Positions 19,618 through 28,867 of a stretch of DNA of 64,000 nt are shown piece after piece. The DNA is taken from assembly GCF_000828915.1 (NCBI RefSeq), contig NZ_AP014569.1, forward strand, positions 2,480,001 to 2,544,000, given 5' to 3'. The stretch is from Serpentinimonas maccroryi. GTDB lineage: Bacteria; Pseudomonadota; Gammaproteobacteria; Burkholderiales; Burkholderiaceae_C. The position numbers and the translations under genes were made by a program. The notes below the pieces were generated by a model, which saw only the letters and a program-made list of their open reading frames with translations, had not been told where the DNA came from and ran no database searches. Position 1 is the stretch's first letter, and the number at the start of each line of letters is the position of its first letter.

Positions 19618-20009
19618 GGCTTCTACTTCGTGTCGGTATCAGAGCTTTGTGTAAAACCACCGACCCGATGAAAGCTGCAGCACACGCGGTCGGCTACCAA
19701 GGTGCCAAGCGATGACTGCCGTCGCCAACCAATGCGCCAACACACAATCCCCCGCCTGAGCAAAGGGATGCTAACACAGCTTTATTACTTCGCACGCCTT
19801 TGCCGCAAGGGGGCATGCGCAAGCTCGAATGGACCTAGGGAGTCGTAGGCGGAGCGCTTCGCCTGCGCAAGCGCCGGCGTTCATGTATCATTCTAAGCAC
19901 TGAGGCGGGTCTGCGTGCGGATCGTTTCTTTGTTGGGGTGCTGGCTTTGGCTCTGAGCGCCGCTTGCAAGCACTGTGAGCTTTTTTTATTTTCTCAGGAG
20001 CTTAGTGTG
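19618..20009. other. 392-base divergent intergenic region
   Basis: Lies between the divergent zinc-ribbon membrane gene and the TolC-OmpA fusion and must hold both promoters. A short GC-rich inverted repeat (GCGCTT and AAGCGC) occurs near 19854-19874. I see no gene, operator or terminator that I can name. Confidence 0.5.
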
Positions 20010-21968
20010 ATGCCACCCTTCAAACCCCTAGGGCTTGCCCTTTGTTTGGCCGCGGCAGCGGCCAGTGCGCAGCCTTTGCCGGCTCCTTTGGTGCAAGCCA
20101 CCCAAGCGGCGGTGCTGCACAGCCCGGAGGTGCAGGAGCGCTGGCGTGCCTTGCAGGCCACACGCCAGCAGGTGCCGTTGGCGGCAGCCGGCTGGCGGCC
20201 GCAGGTCGATCTGCAGGCCAGCATTGGGCGCCAAGAGCGGCGCACTCCCAGCCAGAGCGGGGCTTGGATGGGGGTGAGTGGGGTGCAGATCAGCCTGAAT
20301 CAGTTGCTGTTCGACGGTGGGCAGGCCGCCGCTGCAATGCGCCAGGCCAGCCAAGCCGAGGTGGCAGCGTATTTTGATCTGCGCCATGGCAGTGAAACGG
20401 TGGCGTTGCAGGTGGTGCTGGCCTACCTCGAGCTGTTGCGCCTGCAGCAGCGGGTGGAGCTGGCCACCGAAAACTACGTCGAGCACCGCAAACTGTTCGA
20501 CGCCATAGGCGAGCGCACCCGCGCCGGGGTGGGGCGGCGGGTGGATGCCGAACAGGCGCAGGCGCGGCTGGCGGTGGCCGAATCGTCGCTTGTGGGCGAG
20601 ACCAGGGCCTTGCACGAAGCGGGGCTGAACTACCAGCGCTTCGTCGGGCAGTTGCCGCCCGCCACGCTGCCGGCTTGGCCCAGCGGGCGCGGTGTGGCCC
20701 CCATGCCCGATTCGGCGGCGGTGGCGCTGCGCCAGGGTCTGGAGGCCAACCCGCAGCTGCGTGCCGCCTACCACCGCTGGCAGCAGGCCCAGCAGGCGGT
20801 TGAGGGCCGGCAAGCCGCCTTCATGCCGCGCCTCGAGGGGCGCCTGTCGGCCCGCGAGAGCCGCAACCGCGATGGCGTGCGCGGCGAGTTCCGCGATCAG
20901 GTGGCCGAGCTGGTGCTGTCGCACAATCTGTACCGCGGCGGCGCCGATTCGGCGGCGCTGCAGCGCGCCACCGAGCTGCAGGCGCGCTCACTGGCCGAGA
21001 TGGACCTCGTTTGCCGCCAAGTGCAGCAAAACCTCTCGATCGCCTTCAACGACACGCAGACCTTGCGCATACGCCAGCGCTTGGCCGACGCGCAGCAGCT
21101 GGCGGTGGAAAAATCCGTCACGGCCTTGCGCCAGCAGTTTGACATCGGCCAGCGCAGCCTGCTGGACGTGCTCGACACCCAGGCCGAGTTTTTTGACGCC
21201 ACGCGCACCTACGTCGATTCGCGCTACGAGCAGTTGCGTGCCGAGGCCCGCACCCTGGCCTCGATGGGCCAATTGGTGGCGCTGTTTGGCGCCGCGCCCG
21301 CCGACCAGGCCGCCGAGCTCGAGGCGCTGGCGGCGCAGCCCAGCGGCTTCGATGCCGCAGCGCTGTGCCCGGCTCAGGTCACGCACATGGAGTCGCTCGA
21401 GCGCATCAAGGCCTCGTTGGTGTTGCCGCCGCTGCCGCAGCGCGCCGACCGCGTGGTGCTGCTGCCCAACCCCGATGGCAGCGTGGGCCAGGTGGTGGTG
21501 ACTGGCCGCGCGGGGCAGCAGGTGCTGGGCGCGGCCTTCACGGGCACGGTTTTGACGGGCGCAGCCCCCGTCGTGGCCATCCCCGAGGAGCAGGTGCGGC
21601 GCGAATTCGCTGCCGCGCTCGAGGCCCAACCGCAACGGCCCGAGCGTTTTACGCTGTTTTTTGAAGACGGCAGCGTCAACCTGACCCGGGCCAGCGCCGC
21701 CGAGTGGCCGCAAGTGGTGCAGAGGCTGCGGGCGCGCCAAGCGCTCGACCTGACCGTGGCCGGCCACACCGACACCAGCGGCCCGGCACGGCTCAACGAG
21801 GCGCTGGCGCTGCGCCGGGCGCAAACCATCGCGCAAAGGCTGCGCGCCAGCGGTTTGCAAGACACCGAGATCGCCATCGAAGGCTTTGGCGAGCGCTTGC
21901 TCGAGGTGCCCACGCCCGATGGCACGCGCGAAGCGCGCAACCGGCGCGTGGTGATCAGCGCGCGCTGA
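20010..21968 (+). CDS. TolC-family outer-membrane efflux protein fused to an OmpA-like domain
   Basis: 652 residues. The ATG at 20010 is preceded by CAGGAG and gives a clear signal peptide (LGLALCLAAAAASAQ). Residues about 25-440 are a TolC/AggA-type outer-membrane factor with two repeated coiled-coil halves (SLNQLLFDGGQAAA; later SHNLYRGGADSAA and FDIGQRSLLDVLDTQAEFFDA). A linker follows, then a C-terminal OmpA domain (about 530-652) with VAGHTDTSGPARLNEALALR, which binds peptidoglycan. Normally these are separate proteins. It should export a protein or solute while anchored to the cell wall. No membrane-fusion protein or ABC exporter is next to it. It converges on the FecR gene, overlapping its end by 14 bases. 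Confidence 0.9.
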   Translation: MPPFKPLGLALCLAAAAASAQPLPAPLVQATQAAVLHSPEVQERWRALQATRQQVPLAAAGWRPQVDLQASIGRQERRTPSQSGAWMGVSGVQISLNQLLFDGGQAAAAMRQASQAEVAAYFDLRHGSETVALQVVLAYLELLRLQQRVELATENYVEHRKLFDAIGERTRAGVGRRVDAEQAQARLAVAESSLVGETRALHEAGLNYQRFVGQLPPATLPAWPSGRGVAPMPDSAAVALRQGLEANPQLRAAYHRWQQAQQAVEGRQAAFMPRLEGRLSARESRNRDGVRGEFRDQVAELVLSHNLYRGGADSAALQRATELQARSLAEMDLVCRQVQQNLSIAFNDTQTLRIRQRLADAQQLAVEKSVTALRQQFDIGQRSLLDVLDTQAEFFDATRTYVDSRYEQLRAEARTLASMGQLVALFGAAPADQAAELEALAAQPSGFDAAALCPAQVTHMESLERIKASLVLPPLPQRADRVVLLPNPDGSVGQVVVTGRAGQQVLGAAFTGTVLTGAAPVVAIPEEQVRREFAAALEAQPQRPERFTLFFEDGSVNLTRASAAEWPQVVQRLRARQALDLTVAGHTDTSGPARLNEALALRRAQTIAQRLRASGLQDTEIAIEGFGERLLEVPTPDGTREARNRRVVISAR

Positions 21969-22416
21969 CTTGGCCGGTGACGGCGTCCACTTCAACCACG
22001 AAGTGGGTGCCGCGGATGCCGATGGTCCCGGTGGGGGTGCGCACCTGGACGTTATCCGGCCGCTGGCGCGCAATCGCCCCCGAGACGTAGTTCAGGGTGC
22101 CGCGCGCCAACCGGGTGCTCAGGCGGCCGTCGCGCTGCGCCGGCGCATAGACGAACTCATCGACCGTGAGTTCGGTGTTGGGGCCAAACGACATCACGGT
22201 TTCATCGCGCAGGGTCACGCCCATGCTGCTGCGCGCCCCGGTGCGCAGCACGCTGCCCAGATGCACCGGTGTGCCGACCGCCGCCGTTTGCGTCTGGGCG
22301 CCGGTGACCACCTCGGCTTGGCCCGAGACGGTTTTGACGAAACCGATCGGCACCCCCGTGGCATGGGCGGCTGCCATGGCCGACAACAGCAGCAGCGTGA
22401 GAGCAGATTTGAGCAT
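21955..22416 (-). CDS. Secreted FecR-domain protein
   Basis: 153 residues with a signal peptide ([14 protein letters not shown]) and a compact FecR domain: GFVKTVSGQAEVVTG, then GSVLRTGARSSMGVTLRDET, and RTPTGTIGIRGTHF near the C-terminus. Such short periplasmic FecR proteins are widely found beside CHASE2 cyclases and OmpA or TolC genes, and may act as ligand or sensor partners. This differs from the ferric-citrate anti-sigma FecR, which has a cytoplasmic part and a sigma factor neighbour, both absent here. The gene converges on tolC-ompA and lies 72 bases downstream of the phosphodiesterase gene. Confidence 0.85.
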   Translation of the reverse strand: MLKSALTLLLLSAMAAAHATGVPIGFVKTVSGQAEVVTGAQTQTAAVGTPVHLGSVLRTGARSSMGVTLRDETVMSFGPNTELTVDEFVYAPAQRDGRLSTRLARGTLNYVSGAIARQRPDNVQVRTPTGTIGIRGTHFVVEVDAVTGQVSAR

Positions 22417-22488
22417 GGCGAGATCCTCTTGAATGAGGTATCAGTGTAAGCGTTTTTTGCCGGCCGCGTCAATGGCCGTCAGCGCGCA

Positions 22489-23268
22489 TCAGAAGTCGAA
22501 GCGCTGCCCCGATTCGAGCCAGATCAAGGGGTAGCGCTGCGCCAAGCCCAGCGCCGCGATGTCGGCCTCGATCTGGGGCCGCTCGGCCGGTTTAGTGTGG
22601 GTGAGGCCGATGCGCAGCCCCGGGTGGCGGCCGAGGTCGAGCTGGGCCAGCTCGAGCGCCAGCAGGCTCGGGCTGAGGTGCTGGCTGCGCAGCGCCAGCC
22701 AGTGCTCGCGTTCGCTGAAGGCGCATTCGATTACCAGCATGGCCAGGGGCAGCTCGTTGACGCAGCGCCAAAAGGCCGGGTTCGAGCAGGTGTCGCCCGT
22801 GAAAACCCAGTTTCCGCTGGGAGTCGCCACGGCGTAGCCCACGGCGGGCACGTTGTGCTGGGCGGGCAGCGCCTGCACGCGGTGGCCGCAGACCTCGTGC
22901 ACCTCACCCACTTGCAGCGGCTCGAAGCGCAGGAACGGGTGCTCGGGCGAGGGGATGAGCGAAAAATCGGGCCAGATCACGTGGTTGAAGATGTGCTGGC
23001 GCAGCGCCGCGATGGTCTCTGGCAGGGCGTGCACCAGCAGGGGGCGGCGCAAGCCGGCGGCCATGGAGTCGATCATCAAGGGCAGTGCGGCGATGTGATC
23101 GAGGTGGGCGTGGGTCAGAAAGACGTGCTCGATGCGCAGCATTTCATCGACCGTGAGGTCGCCCACGCCGGTGCCGGCGTCGATCAGGATGCGCTCGTCC
23201 AGCAGAAACGAGGTGGTGCGGGCATCGCGGGCGATGGCGCCGGAGCAGCCCAGTACGCGCACTTGCAT
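22489..23268 (-). CDS. Class II 3',5'-cyclic-nucleotide phosphodiesterase (metallo-beta-lactamase fold)
   Basis: 259 residues. It has the metal site LTHAHLDHIAALP near residue 72 and later FTGDTCSNP, ALLVIECAFSE-type and LTHTKP segments, the pattern of class II cAMP phosphodiesterases (yeast PDE1-like) rather than RNase Z or glyoxalase II. It should hydrolyse cAMP or cGMP in the cytoplasm. It stands in the same inserted block as a CHASE2 cyclase and a FecR protein, so synthesis and breakdown of the nucleotide are encoded together. It begins 8 bases after the lptE stop. The cyclic-nucleotide specificity is inference. Confidence 0.85.
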   Translation of the reverse strand: MQVRVLGCSGAIARDARTTSFLLDERILIDAGTGVGDLTVDEMLRIEHVFLTHAHLDHIAALPLMIDSMAAGLRRPLLVHALPETIAALRQHIFNHVIWPDFSLIPSPEHPFLRFEPLQVGEVHEVCGHRVQALPAQHNVPAVGYAVATPSGNWVFTGDTCSNPAFWRCVNELPLAMLVIECAFSEREHWLALRSQHLSPSLLALELAQLDLGRHPGLRIGLTHTKPAERPQIEADIAALGLAQRYPLIWLESGQRFDF

Positions 23269-23276
23269 AGGCTTGG

Positions 23277-23822
23277 TCAGAGTGAGCGCAACGCTGCCAG
23301 CCGCGCCATGAGTTGGCGCGCCAAGGCTTGTTGCATGTCCTGGTACAGCAGCGCTTCTTCGGCTTCTTTGCCCAAGGCCTGGGCTTCGGTGAAGCTGAGC
23401 TCGCGCTGCTGCAGCAGCTCGGTGTCGGGGATGAGCTCGCGCCCAGCCAAGGTGCGCAAGCGAAAGCGCAGGCGCTGGCGCAGCTGCAGCTCGCGTACCT
23501 GCCCAGCGGCGGTGGTGCCGGCGACGGCGCGCTCGCTCTGGTCCTGGGCGATATCGAGCAGCACCTCGGGCGGCGCACCGCCCGGCGGCAGCGGCTGCGG
23601 CACCAAGCTCACGCCGCTGGCCTGCAGTTGCGGGATCAGCAGCCGCGCCACCGGGCTATGCGGCGGGGCGCTCAGCTGCAACCGGCTAAAGGCCAGCGGG
23701 GCGGCAGTGCCACGCAGGCGAAAGCCGCAGGCGCTCAGCAGCAGCGGCGCACCGGCCAGCGCAAAGCCCGCCAGCCAGCGGCGGCGGGTGGGTGCGAGTT
23801 GAACGCTGGGGCGGTGGGTCAT
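23277..23822 (-). CDS. lptE: LPS-assembly lipoprotein LptE
   Basis: 181 residues. The lipobox LSACG near residue 32 marks an outer-membrane lipoprotein; it then continues GFRLRGTAAPLAFSRL, the family start. LptE plugs the LptD barrel that inserts lipopolysaccharide into the outer leaflet. It follows leuS by 58 bases, the standard order in Betaproteobacteria, but the holA that normally follows is 11 kb away. The leader also contains TRRRWLAGF, so the N-terminus looks Tat-like, though the lipobox decides. Confidence 0.92.
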   Translation of the reverse strand: MTHRPSVQLAPTRRRWLAGFALAGAPLLLSACGFRLRGTAAPLAFSRLQLSAPPHSPVARLLIPQLQASGVSLVPQPLPPGGAPPEVLLDIAQDQSERAVAGTTAAGQVRELQLRQRLRFRLRTLAGRELIPDTELLQQRELSFTEAQALGKEAEEALLYQDMQQALARQLMARLAALRSL

Positions 23823-23880
23823 GGGGCAGGATACAAAAGCGGGCGATCCGTTGGGCTAGTCAAAATCAGCAACAGCCCGT

Positions 23881-26751
23881 TCAGAGTACCACGTTGACCA
23901 ATCGCCCCGGCACCCACACCACCTTTTTGGGTGCGGCGCCTTGGGACAATTTTTGCACCGCTTCGTGCGCCACCGCGGCGGCTTCGATGGCCGCGCGCTC
24001 GGCTTGCGCGCTCACGCGCAGCGCGCCGCGCAGCTTGCCGTTGACTTGCAGCACCAGCTCGATCTCGTCTTGCTCCAGCGCCTTGGGCTCCACCTGCGGC
24101 CAAGGGGCGTCGAGCAAATCGCCCAGTTGGGCCGCGTAGCCCAGCTGCTGCCAGAGCGCGTGCGCCAGGTGCGGGGTGGCGGGGTAGAGGCAGCGCAGCA
24201 ATATCCCCATGCCCTCGGCCAGCGCCAGCCCTAGGCTGGGGTCGGGCGCGGTGCTGGCGGCGCTGGCGCGGCGCTGGTCGGCCAAAGCGGCTTCGAGCGC
24301 GTTGCCCAATTTCATGCAGCCCGAGACCACGGTGTTGTACTGCAGGCGCTGGTAGTCGTAGTCGATCTGCTTGAGCAGGCTGTGGACTTCGCGCCGCAGC
24401 GCCTTGGCTGCCGGCCCAAAAGCGATGTCCGAGAGCTGCTGCGCGCCGCCAGCGCTGGCCGCAGCGCCAGCCCAGTCGGCCTGCCCGAGCTGCTGCCCCA
24501 GCGCCCAGACGCGCTTGAGGAAGCGGTGGCTGCCCTCGACCGCGGCGTCGTTCCACTCCAGCGTGGCCTCGGGCGGGGCGGTGAACATGGTGTAGAGGCG
24601 CGCGGTGTCGGCGCCGTATTTTTCGATCAAATCCTGCGGATCGACGCCGTTGTTTTTGGACTTGGACATCGTGCCCACGCCCTCGTAGTCGATGGCCGTG
24701 CCGGGCGGCAGGCGGCCGTCGGCGCTGTCGGCGGCATTGAGCAAGCGCGCGCCGACGATCTTGCCGCTGGCGTCGAGCACGTGTTCCACGTCGTGCGGCC
24801 AGAAGTAGTCTTTGCCGCCGCGCTGGTTGCGGCGTGAGTAGATGTGGTTGAGCACCATGCCCTGCGTCAGCAAGCGCTTGAAGGGCTCGTCGATCTGCAC
24901 CAGCCCCAAATCGCGCATGACCTTGGTCCAAAAGCGCGCGTACAGCAGGTGCAAAATGGCGTGCTCGACGCCGCCGATGTACTGGTCCATCGGCATCCAG
25001 TACTGCGTGCCCGCGCCCACCATGGCCTGCTCGTTGCCGGGGTCGCAGTAGCGCATGAAGTACCAAGACGAATCGACGAAGGTGTCCATGGTGTCGGTTT
25101 CGCGCCGCGCCGGCTTGCCGCAGACCGGGCAGGTCACACCAGCATGAAAATCCGCGTGCTTGAGCAGCGGGTTGCCCGAGCCGTCGGGCACGCAGTCTTC
25201 GGGCAGCAGCACCGGCAAGTCGCGCTCGGGCACCGGCACCGCGCCGTGTTCGGGGCAGTGGATGATGGGGATCGGTGTGCCCCAGTAGCGCTGGCGGCTG
25301 ATGCCCCAGTCGCGTAGGCGCCAGGTGGTTTTTTTGGCGCCTAGGCCGCGCTCGGCCAGCAGCTGCGCCACCTTGTCCACCGCCGCTTGGTAACCCAGCC
25401 CGTCGAGCACGCCCGACTGGATGCAGACCAGCCCGTGCTTGTCGGCGTACCAGTCCTGCCAGCGAGTGGGGTCGAAAATTTTCGTGCCCACCAACGAGTC
25501 AGCGCTGGGCTGCCCCCCCGGTGAGGAATCGGAACGTGTGACTGACGAACCGGGGGGGCAGCCCGGCGCTGACGGAGCCACGCCAACGCCAACCGCGCCA
25601 CCCTGCACCCCCACCACCTGCCGAATCGGCAACCCGTACTTGAGCGCAAAAGCAAAGTCGCGCTCATCGTGCGCCGGCACCCCCATCACCGCGCCGTCGC
25701 CGTAGCTCATGAGCACGTAATTGCCCACCCACAGCGGCAGCTGCTCACCGGTGAGCGGGTGCTGCACGTGCAGGCCGGTGGCCATGCCGCGCTTTTCTTG
25801 CGTCGCCAGTTCGGCCTCGGTGTGGCTGCCGGTGAGGCATTCCTCGATGAACGCCGCCAGCGCTGGGTTGCCCTCAGCGGCTTGGCGCGCCAGCGGGTGC
25901 TCGGGTGCCACGGCGCAAAAGGTCACGCCCATGAGGGTGTCGGCGCGGGTGGTGAACACGTACAGACGGCCGTCTAGTATCGGGTTGCCGTCGTGGCCGC
26001 AGATGGAGTGCGTGAAGGCAAAGCGCAGCCCTTCGCTCTTGCCGATCCAGTTTTCCTGCATCAGCCGCACCTTGTCCGGCCAGCCCTCCAGCGTGGCTTG
26101 AGGGTGGCCCAGCTGCACCTGCTGCAACAACTCGTCGGCATAGGCCGTGATGTTCAGGTAGTAGCCCGGGATCTCGCGCCGCTCCACCGGGGCCCCGGTG
26201 CGCCAGCCACGGCCGTCGATCACCTGCTCGTTGGCGAGCACGGTCTGATCGACCGGGTCCCAGTTCACCACCTGGGTTTTGCGGTAGGCGATGCCGCGCT
26301 CGAGCATCTGCAAAAACAGCCACTGGTTCCACTTGTAGTAGTCGGGCGAGCAGGTCGCGACTTCGCGGCTCCAGTCGATCGCTAGCCCCAGCGCCTGCAT
26401 CTGGCGCTTCATGTAGGCGATGTTGTCGTAGGTCCAGCGCGCCGGCGCCACCTGGTTTTTGATCGCTGCGTTCTCGGCCGGCAGGCCAAAAGCGTCCCAG
26501 CCCATCGGCATGAGCACGTTGTAGCCCTGCATGCGCAGCTGGCGCGCCAGCATGTCGTTGATGGTGTAGTTGCGCACGTGGCCCATGTGCAGCTTGCCGC
26601 TGGGGTAGGGCAGCATCGAGCAGGCGTAGTACTTGGGCTTGGGCGCGCCTTGGGCGTTGAGCGCGTGTGCATGCACGCGGTAGGCGTCGCGGGCCTGCCA
26701 ATGCGCTTGGGCGGCGCGCTCGACGTCTAGGGGCTGGTATTTTTCTTGCAT
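23881..26751 (-). CDS. leuS: Leucyl-tRNA synthetase with an in-frame insertion
   Basis: 956 residues, longer than the usual 860-880. Class I hallmarks are the HIGH motif as [10 protein letters not shown] near residue 50 and KMSKS as [10 protein letters not shown]. The editing domain is present. Inside it, after QVVGVQ, an extra segment of about 35 residues ([10 protein letters not shown] to GGQPSADS) is coded by a near-perfect DNA palindrome at 25498-25573; the family sequence resumes with [13 protein letters not shown]. The insert sits in a loop at the edge of the CP1 editing domain, so activity is probably kept. Upstream gene of lptE; 77 bases separate its start from the dapB stop. Confidence 0.97.
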   Translation of the reverse strand: MQEKYQPLDVERAAQAHWQARDAYRVHAHALNAQGAPKPKYYACSMLPYPSGKLHMGHVRNYTINDMLARQLRMQGYNVLMPMGWDAFGLPAENAAIKNQVAPARWTYDNIAYMKRQMQALGLAIDWSREVATCSPDYYKWNQWLFLQMLERGIAYRKTQVVNWDPVDQTVLANEQVIDGRGWRTGAPVERREIPGYYLNITAYADELLQQVQLGHPQATLEGWPDKVRLMQENWIGKSEGLRFAFTHSICGHDGNPILDGRLYVFTTRADTLMGVTFCAVAPEHPLARQAAEGNPALAAFIEECLTGSHTEAELATQEKRGMATGLHVQHPLTGEQLPLWVGNYVLMSYGDGAVMGVPAHDERDFAFALKYGLPIRQVVGVQGGAVGVGVAPSAPGCPPGSSVTRSDSSPGGQPSADSLVGTKIFDPTRWQDWYADKHGLVCIQSGVLDGLGYQAAVDKVAQLLAERGLGAKKTTWRLRDWGISRQRYWGTPIPIIHCPEHGAVPVPERDLPVLLPEDCVPDGSGNPLLKHADFHAGVTCPVCGKPARRETDTMDTFVDSSWYFMRYCDPGNEQAMVGAGTQYWMPMDQYIGGVEHAILHLLYARFWTKVMRDLGLVQIDEPFKRLLTQGMVLNHIYSRRNQRGGKDYFWPHDVEHVLDASGKIVGARLLNAADSADGRLPPGTAIDYEGVGTMSKSKNNGVDPQDLIEKYGADTARLYTMFTAPPEATLEWNDAAVEGSHRFLKRVWALGQQLGQADWAGAAASAGGAQQLSDIAFGPAAKALRREVHSLLKQIDYDYQRLQYNTVVSGCMKLGNALEAALADQRRASAASTAPDPSLGLALAEGMGILLRCLYPATPHLAHALWQQLGYAAQLGDLLDAPWPQVEPKALEQDEIELVLQVNGKLRGALRVSAQAERAAIEAAAVAHEAVQKLSQGAAPKKVVWVPGRLVNVVL
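25498..25573. repeat. Palindromic element inside leuS
   Basis: Two 25-base arms (25498-25522 and 25549-25573) are inverted complements with one mismatch, around a 26-base loop. The arms contain GGCTGCCCCCCCGG. Translation through the element stays in frame on the leuS strand. The structure resembles the mobile palindromic elements that insert into genes in some bacteria. Confidence 0.85.
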
Positions 26752-26789
26752 GGGCCTTATTTTAGGCCGAAGGGTGGTGGCGGCCCGCG

Positions 26790-26811
26790 TGCCGCGCAGC
26801 CCACTGCGCGG
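26790..26811 (-). terminator. Hairpin after dapB, possible terminator
   Basis: A perfect 9-base-pair GC-rich stem (GCCGCGCAG paired with CTGCGCGGC) with a 4-base loop, 18 bases past the dapB stop and upstream of leuS. There is no U-tract, so it may be a pause or processing site instead. Confidence 0.4.
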
Positions 26812-26828
26812 CCCAGCAGGGCTAGGGT

Positions 26829-27641
26829 TTAGCGCAAACCCAGCACGTCGTACATATCGTAGAGGCCGCTTGAGCGCCCGGCCAAAAAGCGCACGGCTTG
26901 CAGGCTGCCTTGGGCGTAGGTGGTGCGGCTGCTCGATTTGTGGCTGATCTCGATGCGCTCGCCCGTGCCGGCAAACAGCACCGTGTGGTCGCCCACGATG
27001 TCGCCGCCGCGCACCGTGGCAAAGCCGATGCTGCCCGGGGCGCGGGCGCCGGTGTGGCCGTAGCGCTCATAGACCGCGCAGTCGGCCAGCTCGCGCCCCT
27101 GCGCTGCCGCGATCACCGCGCCCATGTGCAGCGCGGTGCCGCTGGGTGCATCGACCTTGTGGCGGTGGTGCGCCTCGACGATCTCGATGTCGTAGTCGGG
27201 GCCGAGCGCGCGCGCCGCCTGCTCGAGCAGCTTGAGCGTGACGTTGACGCCCACGCTCATGTTGGGTGCCATGACGATGGCGATGTGCTGCGCGGCGGCC
27301 TCGATCGTCGCCTTTTGCGCCGCATCAAAACCGGTGGTGCCGATCACCATCTGCACCCGCTGCTGCACGCAGGCTTGCAGGTGCGCCAGCGTGCCTTCGG
27401 GGCGCGTGAAGTCGATCAGCACCTGGCAGCCGGCCAAGGCCGACAGGTCGGCGCCGATCACGGCCCCGCTGCGCTGGCCCAAAAAGGCGGCGGCATCCTG
27501 GCCCAGCGTGGCGCTGCCGGGCTGGTCAAAGGCGGCGCCAATCCGGCAGTCGTCGGCTGCCAGCACGGCTTCGACCAGCATGCGGCCCATGCGGCCGCTG
27601 GCACCGGCGATGCCGACGCGGTAGGTGGGGGAGGGGGTCAC
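26829..27641 (-). CDS. dapB: 4-hydroxy-tetrahydrodipicolinate reductase
   Basis: 270 residues. It reduces 4-hydroxy-tetrahydrodipicolinate with NAD(P)H in lysine and diaminopimelate synthesis. It has the nucleotide-binding [12 protein letters not shown] at the N-terminus and the signature [16 protein letters not shown] near residue 160. The start is a GTG at 27641, giving the normal family length; a longer open frame upstream codes Arg/Ala-rich sequence without family resemblance. It follows bamE by about 90 bases, a standard Burkholderiales order. Confidence 0.95.
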   Translation of the reverse strand: MTPSPTYRVGIAGASGRMGRMLVEAVLAADDCRIGAAFDQPGSATLGQDAAAFLGQRSGAVIGADLSALAGCQVLIDFTRPEGTLAHLQACVQQRVQMVIGTTGFDAAQKATIEAAAQHIAIVMAPNMSVGVNVTLKLLEQAARALGPDYDIEIVEAHHRHKVDAPSGTALHMGAVIAAAQGRELADCAVYERYGHTGARAPGSIGFATVRGGDIVGDHTVLFAGTGERIEISHKSSSRTTYAQGSLQAVRFLAGRSSGLYDMYDVLGLR

Positions 27642-27732
27642 GGTGCGCGAAAAAAGAAGGGGGGTTGGAACGGGGCAGGGGCAGGCACCAACAACCGCTC
27701 GGCAAGCTTTGGCGGCGACGCCTGCGCAGCGC

Positions 27733-28293
27733 CTAGCGCGCTTCGAGCGGCGGGAACGGACCGGCGGGCACGGGGGCCGGGGCTGGCTGGATCGCAGGCG
27801 CGGGGTGGCGTTCGCGGAAGGCGCGCAACTGCTCCTCGCTGGCTTGCAGCACCGGCGTGCGGCCGGCGGCGCGCTCGGCTTGCAGCGCGGCCACGAACTC
27901 TTGCTCGGTGGGCAGTTCGTCGGCCTCGACGCGCTGCAGGGCGTTGCCCTCAAAGAACACCGTCACGCGGCGCAGCTGTGGCTCTTGGCCCTGGCGGTTG
28001 AAGGTGAACACGTAATCCCAGCGCGCAGCATGAAAGGCGCTGGCCACCAGCGGCGTGCCCAGAATCGCCTGCACCTGCGCGCGCGGCATGCCCGGCTGCA
28101 GCGCTTGCAGCTGCTCGCGCACCACCACGTTGCCCTGCTGGATGTCCATGCGGTGCGGAGTGAGCAGGCCGCCCAAGGTGCTCATTTGGGTGCCGGCGTT
28201 TTGGAAACTGGCGCAGCCCGACAGGGCCAAGGCGGCAGCCACGAGTGCGCCCACTCCGACCGAGCGAGCGCACGACAACAAAGGTTTGAACAT
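27733..28293 (-). CDS. bamE: Outer-membrane assembly lipoprotein BamE
   Basis: About 186 residues. The lipobox is ALSGCASFQ. The core matches the SmpA/OmlA fold, with [25 protein letters not shown] split over residues 45-70, then ILGTPLV and WDYVFTF. It belongs to the BAM complex that folds barrel proteins. I chose the ATG at 28293; an in-frame ATG nine codons upstream (28320) is also possible. The C-terminus has a proline-rich extension beyond the usual domain. Divergent from fur, upstream of dapB. Confidence 0.92.
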   Translation of the reverse strand: MFKPLLSCARSVGVGALVAAALALSGCASFQNAGTQMSTLGGLLTPHRMDIQQGNVVVREQLQALQPGMPRAQVQAILGTPLVASAFHAARWDYVFTFNRQGQEPQLRRVTVFFEGNALQRVEADELPTEQEFVAALQAERAAGRTPVLQASEEQLRAFRERHPAPAIQPAPAPVPAGPFPPLEAR

Positions 28294-28401
28294 GTGGGCG
28301 GTGCGGATGATGGAAACCACCGGTGCACACCAAGGCGCACCGTACTATGATGCAGGCCATTGTAGCCCTTGCCGACCCAGGCAGCCACCCGCACCAACCG
28401 C

Positions 28402-28839
28402 ATGAGCAACATCGACGAACTCAAAAGCACCGGCCTCAAGGCCACCCTGCCGCGGCTGAAAATCTTGGAGATCTTTCAGACCGGCCGCCAGCGCCACATG
28501 ACGGCCGAAGACGTGTTCCGGGTGCTGCTGGCCGACCACGCCGACATCGGGCTGGCCACCGTGTACCGGGTGCTGACGCAGTTTGAGCAGGCCGGGCTGC
28601 TGGTGCGCAGCAATTTCGAGTCGGGCAAAGCGGTGTTTGAGCTCAACGAAGGCCAGCACCACGACCATTTGGTGTGCCTGGATTGCGGCCGGGTGGAGGA
28701 GTTTTACGACGCCGAGATCGAGCAGCGCCAGCACGCGGTGGCCGAGCAACGCGGTTTTAAGCTGCAAGAGCACGCGCTGTCGCTGTACGCGCACTGCACC
28801 AAGCCCGACTGCGCGCACCGCGTGCCGGGCCGGCGCTGA
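28402..28839 (+). CDS. fur: Ferric uptake regulator
   Basis: 145 residues, the usual length. It starts [18 protein letters not shown], the beta-proteobacterial Fur N-terminus. It has the winged-helix segment with [18 protein letters not shown] and the metal site [16 protein letters not shown]. An upstream in-frame ATG exists but lacks family resemblance. Iron-bound Fur represses iron uptake genes. It is divergent from bamE, with about 108 bases between starts. Confidence 0.96.
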   Translation: MSNIDELKSTGLKATLPRLKILEIFQTGRQRHMTAEDVFRVLLADHADIGLATVYRVLTQFEQAGLLVRSNFESGKAVFELNEGQHHDHLVCLDCGRVEEFYDAEIEQRQHAVAEQRGFKLQEHALSLYAHCTKPDCAHRVPGRR

Positions 28840-28867
28840 CGGCGCGTCAAAGCCGCGCACTCGCGCG

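Noticed and set aside
19854-19874. Inverted GCGCTT/AAGCGC as an operator or terminator
   Set aside because: The arms are only 6 bases with a 9-base loop in GC-rich DNA, which is expected by chance.
21955-22416. FecR as an iron-citrate anti-sigma factor
   Set aside because: It is a short secreted protein without the cytoplasmic and membrane parts, and no sigma factor or TonB receptor gene is adjacent.
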